Shown: positions 26,746 through 35,563, numbered from the stretch's first letter. The stretch: DNA of 64,000 nucleotides from Methylocystaceae bacterium (GCA_013373205.1 JABXIG010000025.1:28874-92873), one strand, 5' to 3'. Notes: a model not told the origin generated them from the sequence alone. Numbers and translations: made by a program.

Positions 26746-26759
26746 TTGATATTTATCAA
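26746..26759 (-). promoter_or_regulatory. Perfect FNR/FixK-type box
   Basis: TTGATATTTATCAA, an exact TTGAT-N4-ATCAA palindrome centred about 69 bp upstream of the NifX-like start. The distance suits activation with a short leader. It faces only leftward genes, since the CobN gene on the other side ends in a terminator. Confidence 0.75.
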
Positions 26760-26848
26760 TGGCCCCAATTTCAAAAACTGCCCGCGCGCTTATTTAAATG
26801 ATCACAAAACGTATAACTTATTTAAAATAAAAACAAATTATACTCAAC

Positions 26849-26888
26849 AAAAAAGGCGGGCCGATGAAAATCAGCTCGCCTTTTTTTC
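26849..26888 (-). terminator. Intrinsic terminator after the CobN-like gene
   Basis: On the minus strand AAAAAGGCGAGC pairs with GCCCGCCTTTTTT (one G-T pair) around a loop of about 12 bases and ends in a T-run. It lies 20-60 bp after the CobN-like stop. Confidence 0.8.
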
Positions 26889-26906
26889 GCTAACAATATT
26901 CAAGCC

Positions 26907-29900
26907 TTAGTCCGAAAAAGACAGCATTGAACGTCGGAAATATCTGGGTGCAACCTGTTGCCAGACAACACCGGCAAGGAAGAACGCAAGGATCAGAGCG
27001 AAGAGATAATATTTAGTCATATCATCTTCGATTTCTGTTGTTTGTTCCACTTTTGCCAGTTTTTGACCCTCAACCTGTTCAGCTGCCGGATTGGCTGAAG
27101 GTTGCGGGATATTGATCGTTGGCAATTCTACAGGTGTGACATCCGGTTTGGACAATCCATAGCCTTTTGCCAATTGCTCAACATAGTCTTTGAACTTTTC
27201 ATTATCACTGACCACGTCATATTTCGCCTGCATTTCCTGATAGGTTTCCACCAGCTTTTTCATCGTTTCATCATTCGGCTTCCAATAGTCTTTGCGAATA
27301 ACTTCCAGCATGCGTTCCGCAATCTGCGCAAGCGCTTCCGGGTTGCTTTTTTCAAACCACTCTTTCATATCCAGTTCAAGCTTATCATTGACGTAAACTT
27401 CAAAGAATTCCTGCCATTGATCTGCACGGACATTTTGCGGGTCCACAACCTGCCAGCCGGTAAAGTTATTGATGGTATCAATGATATTAAGCGCCCCGGC
27501 ATAGCCTTCATCCTGCATAGCCTTGACCCAACGCGGATGGAAATAACGCGTGCGCAGCTCTTTTGACATAAAGCTGTTCAGGCTTTCCATTTTCCCCTGA
27601 TTGGGATCACGCAAGTTGGAAATTGCCATTTCGGGACTTTTACCATCCAGATTACGCACGGCCAGCGAAAGCCCACCAAGATACTGGAACGGATCATCCG
27701 ACGCCAGCATACCAAACACATTGGAAGAACGTGAGAAAAGCGCCACATCTGTACCGGACAGGTTTTTGGCATAAAGCTGTGCTGCTTCATTCTTTTCGTT
27801 CCAACGCTTTGGATCCTTGCCAAATGCATAGCCCATCCGGTCCATATAAAGTCCGGCAAGTTTGGAATCATTTTCCCATGTATCCGTTGCCAAAACCGTA
27901 TCGCCAAGGCCGGAACCATAAGTCCCTGATTGTGCAGAAAAAATTCGAACCGTAGAAAGATAATCTGCCTCTTTCGGATTGACCCCATCGGCTTCAAGGG
28001 TTTTTGCTATTTTTTGGGCATTGAGATAAACATTGTTGCCTTCTTCTTTAAGGCGTGCAACTTCGTCAATGGCTTCTGCCAGCAATTTCATCACACCGGG
28101 GAAAGCATCGCGATACAACCCTGTTGCCGAAAGAACAACATCAACGCGCGGACGTTTTAAGTCAGAAAACGGTATAATCTCTGTCCCCACCACGCGACCA
28201 CTATCAGCCCATTTGGGTTTAACGCCCAGTGCATACATGGCTTGGGCCTCCAAGACACCGTGATGGCGCATGGCTTCCATAGACCAAAGCGAAAAGGCAA
28301 GCTTGTCTGGGTATCTCCCATGTTTGGTGTAATACTCATTGATCAGATCGGTCACCAGTTGTTTGCCCGTTTCCCACGCCGCTTGGGTGGGTAAACGCGA
28401 TGGATCAAAACCATAAAGGTTACGACCTGTGGGCAGTGTTTCATCATTACGAACCGGATCACCGCCTGTCGAAGGTTCAATGAAGCGCCCGTTCAGCGCC
28501 AGAACCATACTCTTTAACTCGAGAATACCTTTCATGCGCTGCCCGATTTCAACCGCACGCTCCAAATGAGCCCGCAGTTCATCAGAAGCATCTTGTGGGA
28601 TCGGCTGTTGTTTAATCAAAACATCATGAAGTTCCTTAAAACCAATAATGTTTTCCAGTTGGGTTTCTTCCCCAAACAAACCGTCCTTGCCCAGTTCACC
28701 ATGACCATGATCAACTTCTTCTTCATCAAACCCCAGATAGGTATACACATCTGTGAGATAGTCTTTCCCTAGGATTTGCATAACGGTCGTTGTCATGAGG
28801 CGATCTACAGGCAATTTACCAAATGTGTGCAGACCAAGAGGCTGGTTTTCCAGTGCAAGTTCATGCAGATAGTCATGCAGAACAACCAAGAATTCATCAA
28901 AGCGTTGTTCCATCCCCTCAGCCGTCCATCCAAGGTCTTTCGGGATATTTAACTTCTTCACTTTGCTGATCAGCTGCTCCTTGTTTTTCTCGCGCACCTG
29001 ACCGGGGTCAACCTGTTGATAATGGTGAATTAATTCATGAACTTCCGTTAGCTCCCGATAAAGGCCACTTGGGGCAAACGGGGGTGTCATATGACTAATC
29101 ATTGTCGCACGCCCGCGACGTTTGGCCTGAAGGGCTTCGCCCACATCATCGACAATATAAGGATAAATAATCGGCACATCATCCGCCGTTAGTATCCCCG
29201 GGTCAAAGGCCCAAAGCCCGCGTTCCTTGCCGGGCAACCATTCATGTGTGCCATGCGTGCCGAGATGGATAATCGCATCTGCTGCAAAATTTTTCCGAAC
29301 ATAATAATAAACGGCAAGATAGAAGTGGTTCACGGGGATGGCTTTATTGTGATAAAGCGTTTTCTCTTTATCATTTTTATCCCCGCGCGGCGGCTGTGGA
29401 AGAACCATCAAATTGCCCGAATTCATCATCGGTATGACGAACTGTTTCTGACCATCAATGTCAGTAACCATGAAATGATCATCCGGCTGGCCCCAATAGT
29501 CATTCACCTGTTGTTGAACAGTTTCAGGTAACGTCTGAAACCATGCTTTATAGTCCGCAACACTTAATGTTTTGCCAAATCCTTTATCATATATTGTTTT
29601 GGGTGATTCTTCGCGATAGAGCGGGCGTTGCAGGTTTGCTATCGCATCAATCATCAGCTGTTCTTTGATAACATAATTATTGTAGCCTTCCTTTTTCATC
29701 AAAGACGAGATGCTTTCTACACTTGTTGGTACATTGAGGAAAGAGGATTGCGCACTGCGTTCACCCGGGGGGTAATTGTAATAAAAAAGGGCAACTTTTT
29801 TATCCTTGTTCGGCTTGTGCGCAAGGTTTGCCAGACGCACAGCTTTGCGCACGGTCTGATCCACCTGTTCTGCAATCGGGTGATATCGGCCATCTTCTTT

Positions 29901-30917
29901 ATCAATTGCACCGATGACCAAAGGATCTACCATCCCCGCCATCTCAGGAATTGTGATGTAAAAAGGTATGCCTGAACCGGGAATACCGCCATTATCTGCG
30001 CGCCATTCCTGTTCACTGCGTTTATCACGCACCGTATTCACAACGGAAACACCAAGCTTGGTAAAGAGTTCCCTATGTTCATCCGCCCAGTGAATAATCC
30101 GCGCATTAATCAAGCTATCCGCAACTGATTGCCCATCCTTCATAAGCCAATCAGCCATTTGTGAGACTGAATCGCCATTGGCATAATAAAATGGCATAGC
30201 AATCGCCCCTGCTTTGGCAAGTCGATCAATCATATCATCAATGACAAGCAGATCTTCGCTGGCAATGCTGGCGCGTTGTACGATGATCCCGACAATGGGG
30301 GCGTCACTATTCTGGGGATACTGTTCTTTGTACCAGTTCAGATACGCCTGTGGTGTTTCAAAAATTTCATCTGATTGAGGGTGATAAACACCTTGTTTAG
30401 GATAGATAATCGCGGGTTCAACAGCAACATTTTCTGCAAAAAACTCTGAACGAATATAGGTAAACAAACGTTCAAAGTTTTTACGTCCCCCATTGTAATA
30501 ATAGTCTTTCAGCTTGGTTGATTGGTCCAAAGAAACATCTTTATGCAGGCCCCGACCTTCTGGCCACATAAGCGTGCTGATTTTGACATTCGGTTTGACC
30601 GCTGCCAGTTTCCCCTGAAGGAAACCAAAACCTCTTTTTGTTTGCCCAACACTGACGCCATCTAAAAGGACCAAATCATACTGACTAAAGACCATCGCCC
30701 AATCGGTTTGTGCCGGATAGGATTCAAGCTTTTTTTGTTGAAGGTCAACACCTTGGTCCTTCGCAATTTTTCCAATCAGCTTTGATTTGGCCTGATTGAC
30801 GTGACCTGCTGACAACATTAAAATCGAAGCTGCATTTGGTGTGTTTGCCTGTGCAGGCATAAGCGTTGCACCCATCAGATAAAATGCGACAAATAAACTG
30901 GTGATGATGTGCCTCAT
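26907..30917 (-). CDS. Periplasmic, membrane-anchored CobN-like chelatase (HmuS of the Bacteroidetes hmu type)
   Basis: A 1336-residue protein of the CobN/BchH large chelatase-subunit family. Seen: the hallmark LGTHGTHEWLPGK near residues 552-564, preceded by HFYLAVYYY and followed by IIYPYIVDDVGEALQAKRRG. Unlike cytoplasmic CobN it begins with a signal peptide (MRHIITSLFVAFYLMGATL, cleavage near AQAN). It ends with one helix (YYLFALILAFFLAGVVW) and basic residues, so the bulk should face the periplasm. Its start overlaps a DUF2149 gene by 4 bp; an ExbB-like gene lies upstream. No CobS or CobT is present. In Porphyromonas/Bacteroides a related protein with the same partners takes part in haem use. 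Inferred role: metal removal from, or insertion into, an imported tetrapyrrole. Confidence 0.88.
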   Translation of the reverse strand: MRHIITSLFVAFYLMGATLMPAQANTPNAASILMLSAGHVNQAKSKLIGKIAKDQGVDLQQKKLESYPAQTDWAMVFSQYDLVLLDGVSVGQTKRGFGFLQGKLAAVKPNVKISTLMWPEGRGLHKDVSLDQSTKLKDYYYNGGRKNFERLFTYIRSEFFAENVAVEPAIIYPKQGVYHPQSDEIFETPQAYLNWYKEQYPQNSDAPIVGIIVQRASIASEDLLVIDDMIDRLAKAGAIAMPFYYANGDSVSQMADWLMKDGQSVADSLINARIIHWADEHRELFTKLGVSVVNTVRDKRSEQEWRADNGGIPGSGIPFYITIPEMAGMVDPLVIGAIDKEDGRYHPIAEQVDQTVRKAVRLANLAHKPNKDKKVALFYYNYPPGERSAQSSFLNVPTSVESISSLMKKEGYNNYVIKEQLMIDAIANLQRPLYREESPKTIYDKGFGKTLSVADYKAWFQTLPETVQQQVNDYWGQPDDHFMVTDIDGQKQFVIPMMNSGNLMVLPQPPRGDKNDKEKTLYHNKAIPVNHFYLAVYYYVRKNFAADAIIHLGTHGTHEWLPGKERGLWAFDPGILTADDVPIIYPYIVDDVGEALQAKRRGRATMISHMTPPFAPSGLYRELTEVHELIHHYQQVDPGQVREKNKEQLISKVKKLNIPKDLGWTAEGMEQRFDEFLVVLHDYLHELALENQPLGLHTFGKLPVDRLMTTTVMQILGKDYLTDVYTYLGFDEEEVDHGHGELGKDGLFGEETQLENIIGFKELHDVLIKQQPIPQDASDELRAHLERAVEIGQRMKGILELKSMVLALNGRFIEPSTGGDPVRNDETLPTGRNLYGFDPSRLPTQAAWETGKQLVTDLINEYYTKHGRYPDKLAFSLWSMEAMRHHGVLEAQAMYALGVKPKWADSGRVVGTEIIPFSDLKRPRVDVVLSATGLYRDAFPGVMKLLAEAIDEVARLKEEGNNVYLNAQKIAKTLEADGVNPKEADYLSTVRIFSAQSGTYGSGLGDTVLATDTWENDSKLAGLYMDRMGYAFGKDPKRWNEKNEAAQLYAKNLSGTDVALFSRSSNVFGMLASDDPFQYLGGLSLAVRNLDGKSPEMAISNLRDPNQGKMESLNSFMSKELRTRYFHPRWVKAMQDEGYAGALNIIDTINNFTGWQVVDPQNVRADQWQEFFEVYVNDKLELDMKEWFEKSNPEALAQIAERMLEVIRKDYWKPNDETMKKLVETYQEMQAKYDVVSDNEKFKDYVEQLAKGYGLSKPDVTPVELPTINIPQPSANPAAEQVEGQKLAKVEQTTEIEDDMTKYYLFALILAFFLAGVVWQQVAPRYFRRSMLSFSD

Positions 30918-31255
30918 TTCGGGGCCTCCCCTTCTTTTTCACCTTCGGGAACATAGACGATGGACCCATCTTCCATGCGATACGCCACACCTGCTTTGAT
31001 GCCGTTCCCTTGTCCAATCTGACCGTCGGATTCGTATTTTTCGATTTTCTCGCCCTTCTTGATCATCATCTCCATATTCTTCTTGCCGGGATTTTTAATC
31101 ACGATCACATCTTCATCCTGAAACGGATTTAACGGATTTTGGGCAATAAAAATCAAAAGCGCGGCGATGATGACCAAAAACAAATCAACGAGGTTCACCA
31201 CCGATAACATCGGGTTATTTGATTCATCTTCCTCAAGCAACATCTGCGGCCTCAT
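30914..31255 (-). CDS. DUF2149 protein, ExbD-like motor partner
   Basis: A 113-residue protein with a single N-terminal membrane helix, NLVDLFLVIIAALLIFIA, preceded by a short acidic tail and followed by a soluble domain. The Asp at residue 24 sits just inside the helix, the same place as the proton-carrying Asp of ExbD/TolR (PLID), so it is plausibly a diverged ExbD. The DUF2149 name is from pattern recognition. It overlaps the ExbB-like gene by 23 bp and the CobN-like gene by 4 bp, which indicates tight co-production of all three. Confidence 0.8.
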   Translation of the reverse strand: MRPQMLLEEDESNNPMLSVVNLVDLFLVIIAALLIFIAQNPLNPFQDEDVIVIKNPGKKNMEMMIKKGEKIEKYESDGQIGQGNGIKAGVAYRMEDGSIVYVPEGEKEGEAPK

Positions 31256-31808
31256 TTTTCAAAATAACAGACGGCTTGAACTCATGAACATTTGTCTCGC
31301 GCCAGTGTTCAACGAAACGGATGTCGCGGATCAGCCATTGTTTTTTCACACTCTGAATCCAGAACGTCAGACTGGCAGCCAAAAGGGCAAAAATAACCGA
31401 TGTAAAAGCAATAATCAGATTTTCACTGATCCCCTGAACATTGCCATTAGCCAATGATTTCAAGGCGGGTCCCATCGGGATCATAGTTGCAACCAATCCC
31501 AACATCGGGGCAATACGGGTCGTGATGCGCAGGAAATCCAACTCTTTTGATGCCGCAAGTTCCAGATCTTCACGGGAAATACAGGGGTTGGTGGAAAACA
31601 GGGCAAGAATTGAATGCCCATGAATAGAGGACATATCTTCGGGTGCTTCGACTTTGTGTAGTTTTGAAGACCCTAGTTTTCGTTGACCATATTGCATAAC
31701 GAATTCGCCCAAGGCGAAAATCGAATAGGCAAAAAGAATAACGACACCGATTTGTACGGGAAGCAGGAAGAAGTTTGATAATTCATAAAGATAGCTGTCA
31801 AGTGACAT
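31233..31808 (-). CDS. MotA/TolQ/ExbB-family proton channel protein
   Basis: A 191-residue protein with three membrane helices (VQIGVVILFAYSIFALGEF; TRIAPMLGLVATMIPMGPAL; NLIIAFTSVIFALLAASLTF), the TolQ/ExbB arrangement. A second, more typical ExbB is encoded at 34096, so this copy is probably dedicated to the CobN-like protein through DUF2149. It is first in the three-gene operon and lies 93 bp after the receptor gene, with a terminator in between. The HmuU/HmuV pair of Porphyromonas is the closest comparison I know. Confidence 0.85.
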   Translation of the reverse strand: MSLDSYLYELSNFFLLPVQIGVVILFAYSIFALGEFVMQYGQRKLGSSKLHKVEAPEDMSSIHGHSILALFSTNPCISREDLELAASKELDFLRITTRIAPMLGLVATMIPMGPALKSLANGNVQGISENLIIAFTSVIFALLAASLTFWIQSVKKQWLIRDIRFVEHWRETNVHEFKPSVILKNEAADVA

Positions 31809-31835
31809 AAAAAGATCCTCGTCTGATTAAATCGG

Positions 31836-31873
31836 AAAAAGCGCATGCCTTATCAAAAACAAGACATGCGCAA
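31836..31873 (-). terminator. Terminator/attenuator between the TonB receptor and the ExbB-like operon
   Basis: On the minus strand GCGCATG pairs with CATGCGC (17-base loop), followed by TTTTT. An outer AATCGG/CCGATT pairing at 31830-31881 could extend it. It would let the receptor be made in excess over the inner-membrane proteins. Confidence 0.6.
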
Positions 31874-31901
31874 ACCCGATTATTAGGGGGAGTATTCGGG
31901 A

Positions 31902-33827
31902 TTAGAATGAGGCGCGCAAACCAACAAAGACAAAACGACCACGTTCTTCCTGTGCCCCAAAGTCTGCGTCTTTACTCGCCAGTCGAGTGTCGAAAATATT
32001 CGTCATACCAAAACGAGCTTCAAAGGTTTCATTCAAGGGTTTTACGAAAGTCAAATCAACGAGTGAGTAACCCGGCACAGACTCTTCTTCACCTTCTGCC
32101 ATGTACTGACGGCCAACATATTCAACATTAAAGGTCGATCTTAAATCCCATGGGGCGTAAGTGTGGGTCAGGCCAAGGTTACCGAAAAGCTTCGGACGTT
32201 GAGACAGTTCCTTGCCGTCATTGTCACCGTCTTCGGTCTTCATTGCCGTCATATTGAAAGAAGCATCGAGACTTTCCAGCAATGGATAAGAAGCTTCAAA
32301 TTCAAGCCCCATTGTCTTGGCTGTACTGACATTCGAATACTGCTTGGTCGTGCCTGTGATATCTTTCGTGTTAATCAGGTTTTTAATATTGTTATAGAAA
32401 GCACCTGTGCGTAGCTGTGCTGTCCCATTGTTATAAGCCCAATTCAGTTCGAAGTTATCGCTTGTTTCCGGCTTGAGGTCTGAGTTCCCGAGATAAGTAC
32501 TACCGTGAGACACCGAATTATAGGCATCAGACCCTTCTGTGATGCTCGGCGCTTTAAAGCCATGCCCATAACCGAAGCCAACCGTATGGTCATCATTCAA
32601 ATCATAGCTGATATAGGCTTTCGGGCTTAGCTCGCCACTGAAGTTTTCATGATGGTCATAACGCAAACCCAACGTCACGGTCAGCGTATCTTCCACCATA
32701 GAGGTTTCATTTTGAAGGAAAAGAGAGTTGTAATGAACGCGATCACTGAAGTCACTTGATGAAGGTCGATCATATTCTTTGCGATATTCTTCGGACCGAT
32801 GTTCCAACCCACCAATCAAGCGGTTGTTTTCATTCAGGTCCGTCACCGCATCAACAGAATAGATCCAATCTGTCAGATTGTGGGTATAAGGGTTGCCAGA
32901 ATCGACAAATTTATTTGCAGAATGCGTTCTGTAGACTTTTGCATCCAGTTCAATATCTGAAATCGTGCCTTTGTAGCCCACTCCACCAAGGTTATTTTTG
33001 ATTTCATAATAAGGATCATCGCGGAAACGTTTATCATAACCTTGGTTATAATCTATGGAAACCTGATGGTTTTCAGTAATGCCATAGCTTAGATTTGTTG
33101 TGAAGTTATGAGCTCTGCTGCCTTCCATTTCAAGAGTAGGCCAACCCTGATCTTTATCAGCTGTCGCTTTGACCTCGCCTGTTTCTGCGCCAATGCGGAA
33201 TTTTAATTGATCGCTGATCGGACCAGCAAGTGAGGCGCTATATCGGCGTTCCTGCCCACCGTTCGCATCTGTTTCATCCCCGTAAAAAGCATCAACCGTT
33301 GCCGAAAATTCCTTACCTGCTTTCCTTGTGACCACATTGACCACACCTGCCATACCGGCAGAGCCATAAAGGCTCGACATGGGACCACGGATAATTTCGA
33401 TCCGTTCAATCGTGTCCATCGGCACAGAGCTGAGCTGGAAGTTAGAGTGGCTAATCTGAGAATCCGTACCCGTCAGACGTTTGCCATCAACCAACATCAG
33501 AACATGGTCACTTTGCATACCCCGAATTTGGATAGACTTGCGCCCACCGACCGAATTGCTGTTTGACCCAACTGTAATGCCAGCCGTGCGACGAATGGCT
33601 TCAAAGACGTCTTTGGCGCCGGATGCACGAATTTCATCTGCAGTCACAACGGAAATCGAGCCCTGCACATCTTCAACAGCGACTTGAGTTTTTGTGACAG
33701 AGACCTGTAAAGGCGCAAGATTCTGTTCTTCTGCGGATGCAGAAACAGTCATCGCACATGTTCCAGCCGCAATAGCCAGACATAACTTAAGGTTATTATT
33801 AAATGGGGAGGATGGATTAAAATTCAC
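31902..33827 (-). CDS. TonB-dependent outer-membrane receptor, probably for haem or another tetrapyrrole
   Basis: A 641-residue receptor. Seen: signal peptide (LKLCLAIAAGTCAMTVSASA), a TonB-box-like LQVSVTKTQVA, plug domain (SIQIRGMQSDHVLMLVDGKR, IERIEIIRGPMSSLYGSAGMAGVVNVVT split across its strands), a 22-strand-type barrel and a terminal aromatic strand FVFVGLRASF. GFKAPS followed by NSDLKPE resembles the FRAP/NPNL region of haem receptors, though BtuB-like proteins share it. GTG start with AAGGA upstream. Fur-type boxes lie in the divergent promoter. The haem genes beside it support haem; a corrinoid is the alternative. Confidence 0.88.
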   Translation of the reverse strand: MNFNPSSPFNNNLKLCLAIAAGTCAMTVSASAEEQNLAPLQVSVTKTQVAVEDVQGSISVVTADEIRASGAKDVFEAIRRTAGITVGSNSNSVGGRKSIQIRGMQSDHVLMLVDGKRLTGTDSQISHSNFQLSSVPMDTIERIEIIRGPMSSLYGSAGMAGVVNVVTRKAGKEFSATVDAFYGDETDANGGQERRYSASLAGPISDQLKFRIGAETGEVKATADKDQGWPTLEMEGSRAHNFTTNLSYGITENHQVSIDYNQGYDKRFRDDPYYEIKNNLGGVGYKGTISDIELDAKVYRTHSANKFVDSGNPYTHNLTDWIYSVDAVTDLNENNRLIGGLEHRSEEYRKEYDRPSSSDFSDRVHYNSLFLQNETSMVEDTLTVTLGLRYDHHENFSGELSPKAYISYDLNDDHTVGFGYGHGFKAPSITEGSDAYNSVSHGSTYLGNSDLKPETSDNFELNWAYNNGTAQLRTGAFYNNIKNLINTKDITGTTKQYSNVSTAKTMGLEFEASYPLLESLDASFNMTAMKTEDGDNDGKELSQRPKLFGNLGLTHTYAPWDLRSTFNVEYVGRQYMAEGEEESVPGYSLVDLTFVKPLNETFEARFGMTNIFDTRLASKDADFGAQEERGRFVFVGLRASF

Positions 33828-33930
33828 GGTGATATCCTTATTTTTCCTTGGCGCGCCTCAGTCAAATAGAATGAGAAATAGCCAAAACGGTTAAAACTTT
33901 TACCCACTCATACACACAAAATATTTATAT

Positions 33931-33951
33931 TGCAAATAAGAATCGTTTGCA
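33931..33951. promoter_or_regulatory. Fur-type iron box 1
   Basis: TGCAAA and TTTGCA arms separated by nine bases (TAAGAATCG). It lies about 104-124 bp upstream of the receptor start and about 145 bp upstream of exbB. The left arm with its flank, ATTGCAAATAAGAAT, recurs inverted in box 2. Confidence 0.6.
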
Positions 33952-34047
33952 TTATATGCTTAGGAAGCTGTGAGCTCATTGGAAAGCCAAGGAAATTTAT
34001 AAATGTGGTTAGTCGGAAGCGATGTGAGTGATGAGTTCGCGGAAGAT

Positions 34048-34066
34048 AATAAGAGTCATTCTTATT
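34048..34066. promoter_or_regulatory. Fur-type iron box 2
   Basis: AATAAGAGTCATTCTTATT: two perfect 7 bp arms around GTCAT, 19 bp in total, ending 29 bp before the exbB ATG. The size and AT-rich symmetry fit a Fur operator that would repress the rightward operon under iron sufficiency. Confidence 0.65.
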
Positions 34067-34095
34067 TGCAATAACTTTTTTCTAGAGGTTAGAAA

Positions 34096-34815
34096 ATGGA
34101 TTCACAGCTACTTTTTAAAAATGCAAGCAATGGGTTAATTAATCTTTTTTCACTAATCATGGAATCAGGTGGCCCGGTCATGTTTGTCTTGCTTGGCATG
34201 TCCGTGCTGGGCAGTGTTGTGATTGTGTTAAAGGTTGGACAATTCTTTCATTTAAAAATTTCGTCCTTCAAAGAAATCCGCCTTGCAATCAACGCCTATC
34301 GCAAGAACCAAATTGCGATTGCGCAAAAGACGCTGCAAAAGACGCGAAACCCGGCCTCTGAAATCGTGCATGTTATCATCATGGGCCAACAAAGCGGCGC
34401 CCCCGTTGAAATGATAAAAGAAGAAGCCCAAAGAATGGGCAACCTTATGCTGGCAAGCCTGCGAAAACATTTCAGAACTTTGGAAATAATTGGCACCCTA
34501 AGCCCCTTGCTTGGTCTTTTGGGGACGGTGCTTGGTATTATTGATGCCTTTCACCAATTGGAATTGGCTGGCAGTAAAGTCGACATCAGCCAACTGTCTG
34601 GAGGGATTTGGGTTGCTTTGCTGACAACCGCTGCAGGGCTTTCAGTCGGTATTCCAGCCGTCATTGCCCTGAATTGGCTGGAATCAAAAACCGAAGATAC
34701 CGCCCAGCAAATGGAAGATGTGGCAACCCAGTTGTTCACGCATGAAGTCTATCCATCAACGGAAAAGGAAGAGGTCGTATGCAACTCGTTTCGCAGCGTC
34801 AGCCAAAGCGCCTGA
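34096..34815 (+). CDS. exbB: ExbB proton channel protein
   Basis: A 239-residue inner-membrane protein with three helices. Seen: GGPVMFVLLGMSVLGSVVIVL (helix 1), LLGLLGTVLGIIDAF and WVALLTTAAGLSVGIPAVIAL (helices 2 and 3, with the TAAG motif typical of ExbB/TolQ). First gene of the rightward iron operon; its end overlaps exbD by 37 bp. It energises TonB using the proton gradient. Confidence 0.9.
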   Translation: MDSQLLFKNASNGLINLFSLIMESGGPVMFVLLGMSVLGSVVIVLKVGQFFHLKISSFKEIRLAINAYRKNQIAIAQKTLQKTRNPASEIVHVIIMGQQSGAPVEMIKEEAQRMGNLMLASLRKHFRTLEIIGTLSPLLGLLGTVLGIIDAFHQLELAGSKVDISQLSGGIWVALLTTAAGLSVGIPAVIALNWLESKTEDTAQQMEDVATQLFTHEVYPSTEKEEVVCNSFRSVSQSA

Positions 34816-35162
34816 TCAGTCTGACACCGTTAATTGATGTTGTTTTTATCCTGCTAGTGTTCTTCATGATTTCATCGAACTTCGTTGAATGGAAACGCCT
34901 TCCGGTACAAAGCACGCAACAAGGGGCCTCTGCGGGCACAAGCAAGAATAACCTGCTGATTGTCATAACAGAGCGCCATCTCAAAATAAACGACGCGGTT
35001 GTCAGTCGTGGCGATATTAAGGAACGATTGGATACATTGGCGCAAAGATCCCCCGTTCAGGTTTTCTTACGCGCCGAAAAAAATATTGATCTGCAACGCA
35101 CCGTTCAAGTCATTGACTGGCTGGGCCAGAACGGTATTGAAAAAACGACATTAGTCCCATGA
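34779..35162 (+). CDS. exbD: ExbD, proton-carrying copy
   Basis: A 127-residue protein with one N-terminal helix, LTPLIDVVFILLVFFMISSNF, and a periplasmic domain. The essential Asp is present at residue 20 (PLID). It overlaps exbB at its start and the second exbD by 4 bp at its end. It should form the ExbD dimer, possibly a heterodimer with the next gene product. Confidence 0.9.
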   Translation: MQLVSQRQPKRLISLTPLIDVVFILLVFFMISSNFVEWKRLPVQSTQQGASAGTSKNNLLIVITERHLKINDAVVSRGDIKERLDTLAQRSPVQVFLRAEKNIDLQRTVQVIDWLGQNGIEKTTLVP

Positions 35163-35563
35163 AATTAAACAGACCTGTTCGTAAAGAAGAATCGGAAAGC
35201 ATTATTCCTCTGATTAATATTGTTTTTCTGCTGTTGATCTTTTTTATGGTCACCGCACAGTTTAATGCAAATGACGACCTAGAAGTGTATCCGCCGCAGT
35301 CCCTCCAGAGCGAAGAACTCGACCCGGAACAAGACCGTATCATCTTCATTTCATCCACCGGAAAGATCTCTTTTCGACAGACACAACAAACACCCGAAGA
35401 ACTAGGCCGCTTTGTCGGGCATGTTTTTTCAGACCCAAAGCAGGTGACGTTAACGATTAAAGCCGATGCAAAAGCCCAGACAACGACTTTGTTGTCTGTT
35501 TTGAAAGTCCTCAAAGATGCAAATGTGGGAAATGTCGAACTTATGACATTAGCGAAACAATGA
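35159..35563 (+). CDS. ExbD-like protein with Asn in place of the membrane Asp
   Basis: A 134-residue ExbD homologue with the same plan as its upstream neighbour, but the helix reads IIPLINIVFLLLIFFMVTAQF. Residue 20, the proton-carrying Asp of ExbD, is Asn. Such Asn variants occur in paired exbD genes of other alphaproteobacteria as far as I recall. Translational coupling on both sides (4 bp overlaps) suggests equal synthesis with ExbD and a mixed dimer having a single protonatable site. Confidence 0.88.
   Translation: MKLNRPVRKEESESIIPLINIVFLLLIFFMVTAQFNANDDLEVYPPQSLQSEELDPEQDRIIFISSTGKISFRQTQQTPEELGRFVGHVFSDPKQVTLTIKADAKAQTTTLLSVLKVLKDANVGNVELMTLAKQ

Noticed and set aside
34003..34074. 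23-codon frame with a passable ribosome site before exbB
   Set aside because: It overlaps Fur box 2 and has no HemP-like motif; most likely chance.
33828..34095. Possible cobalamin riboswitch upstream of the TonB receptor, prompted by the CobN-like gene
   Set aside because: No B12-box-like conserved element is visible; the region holds Fur-type dyads instead.
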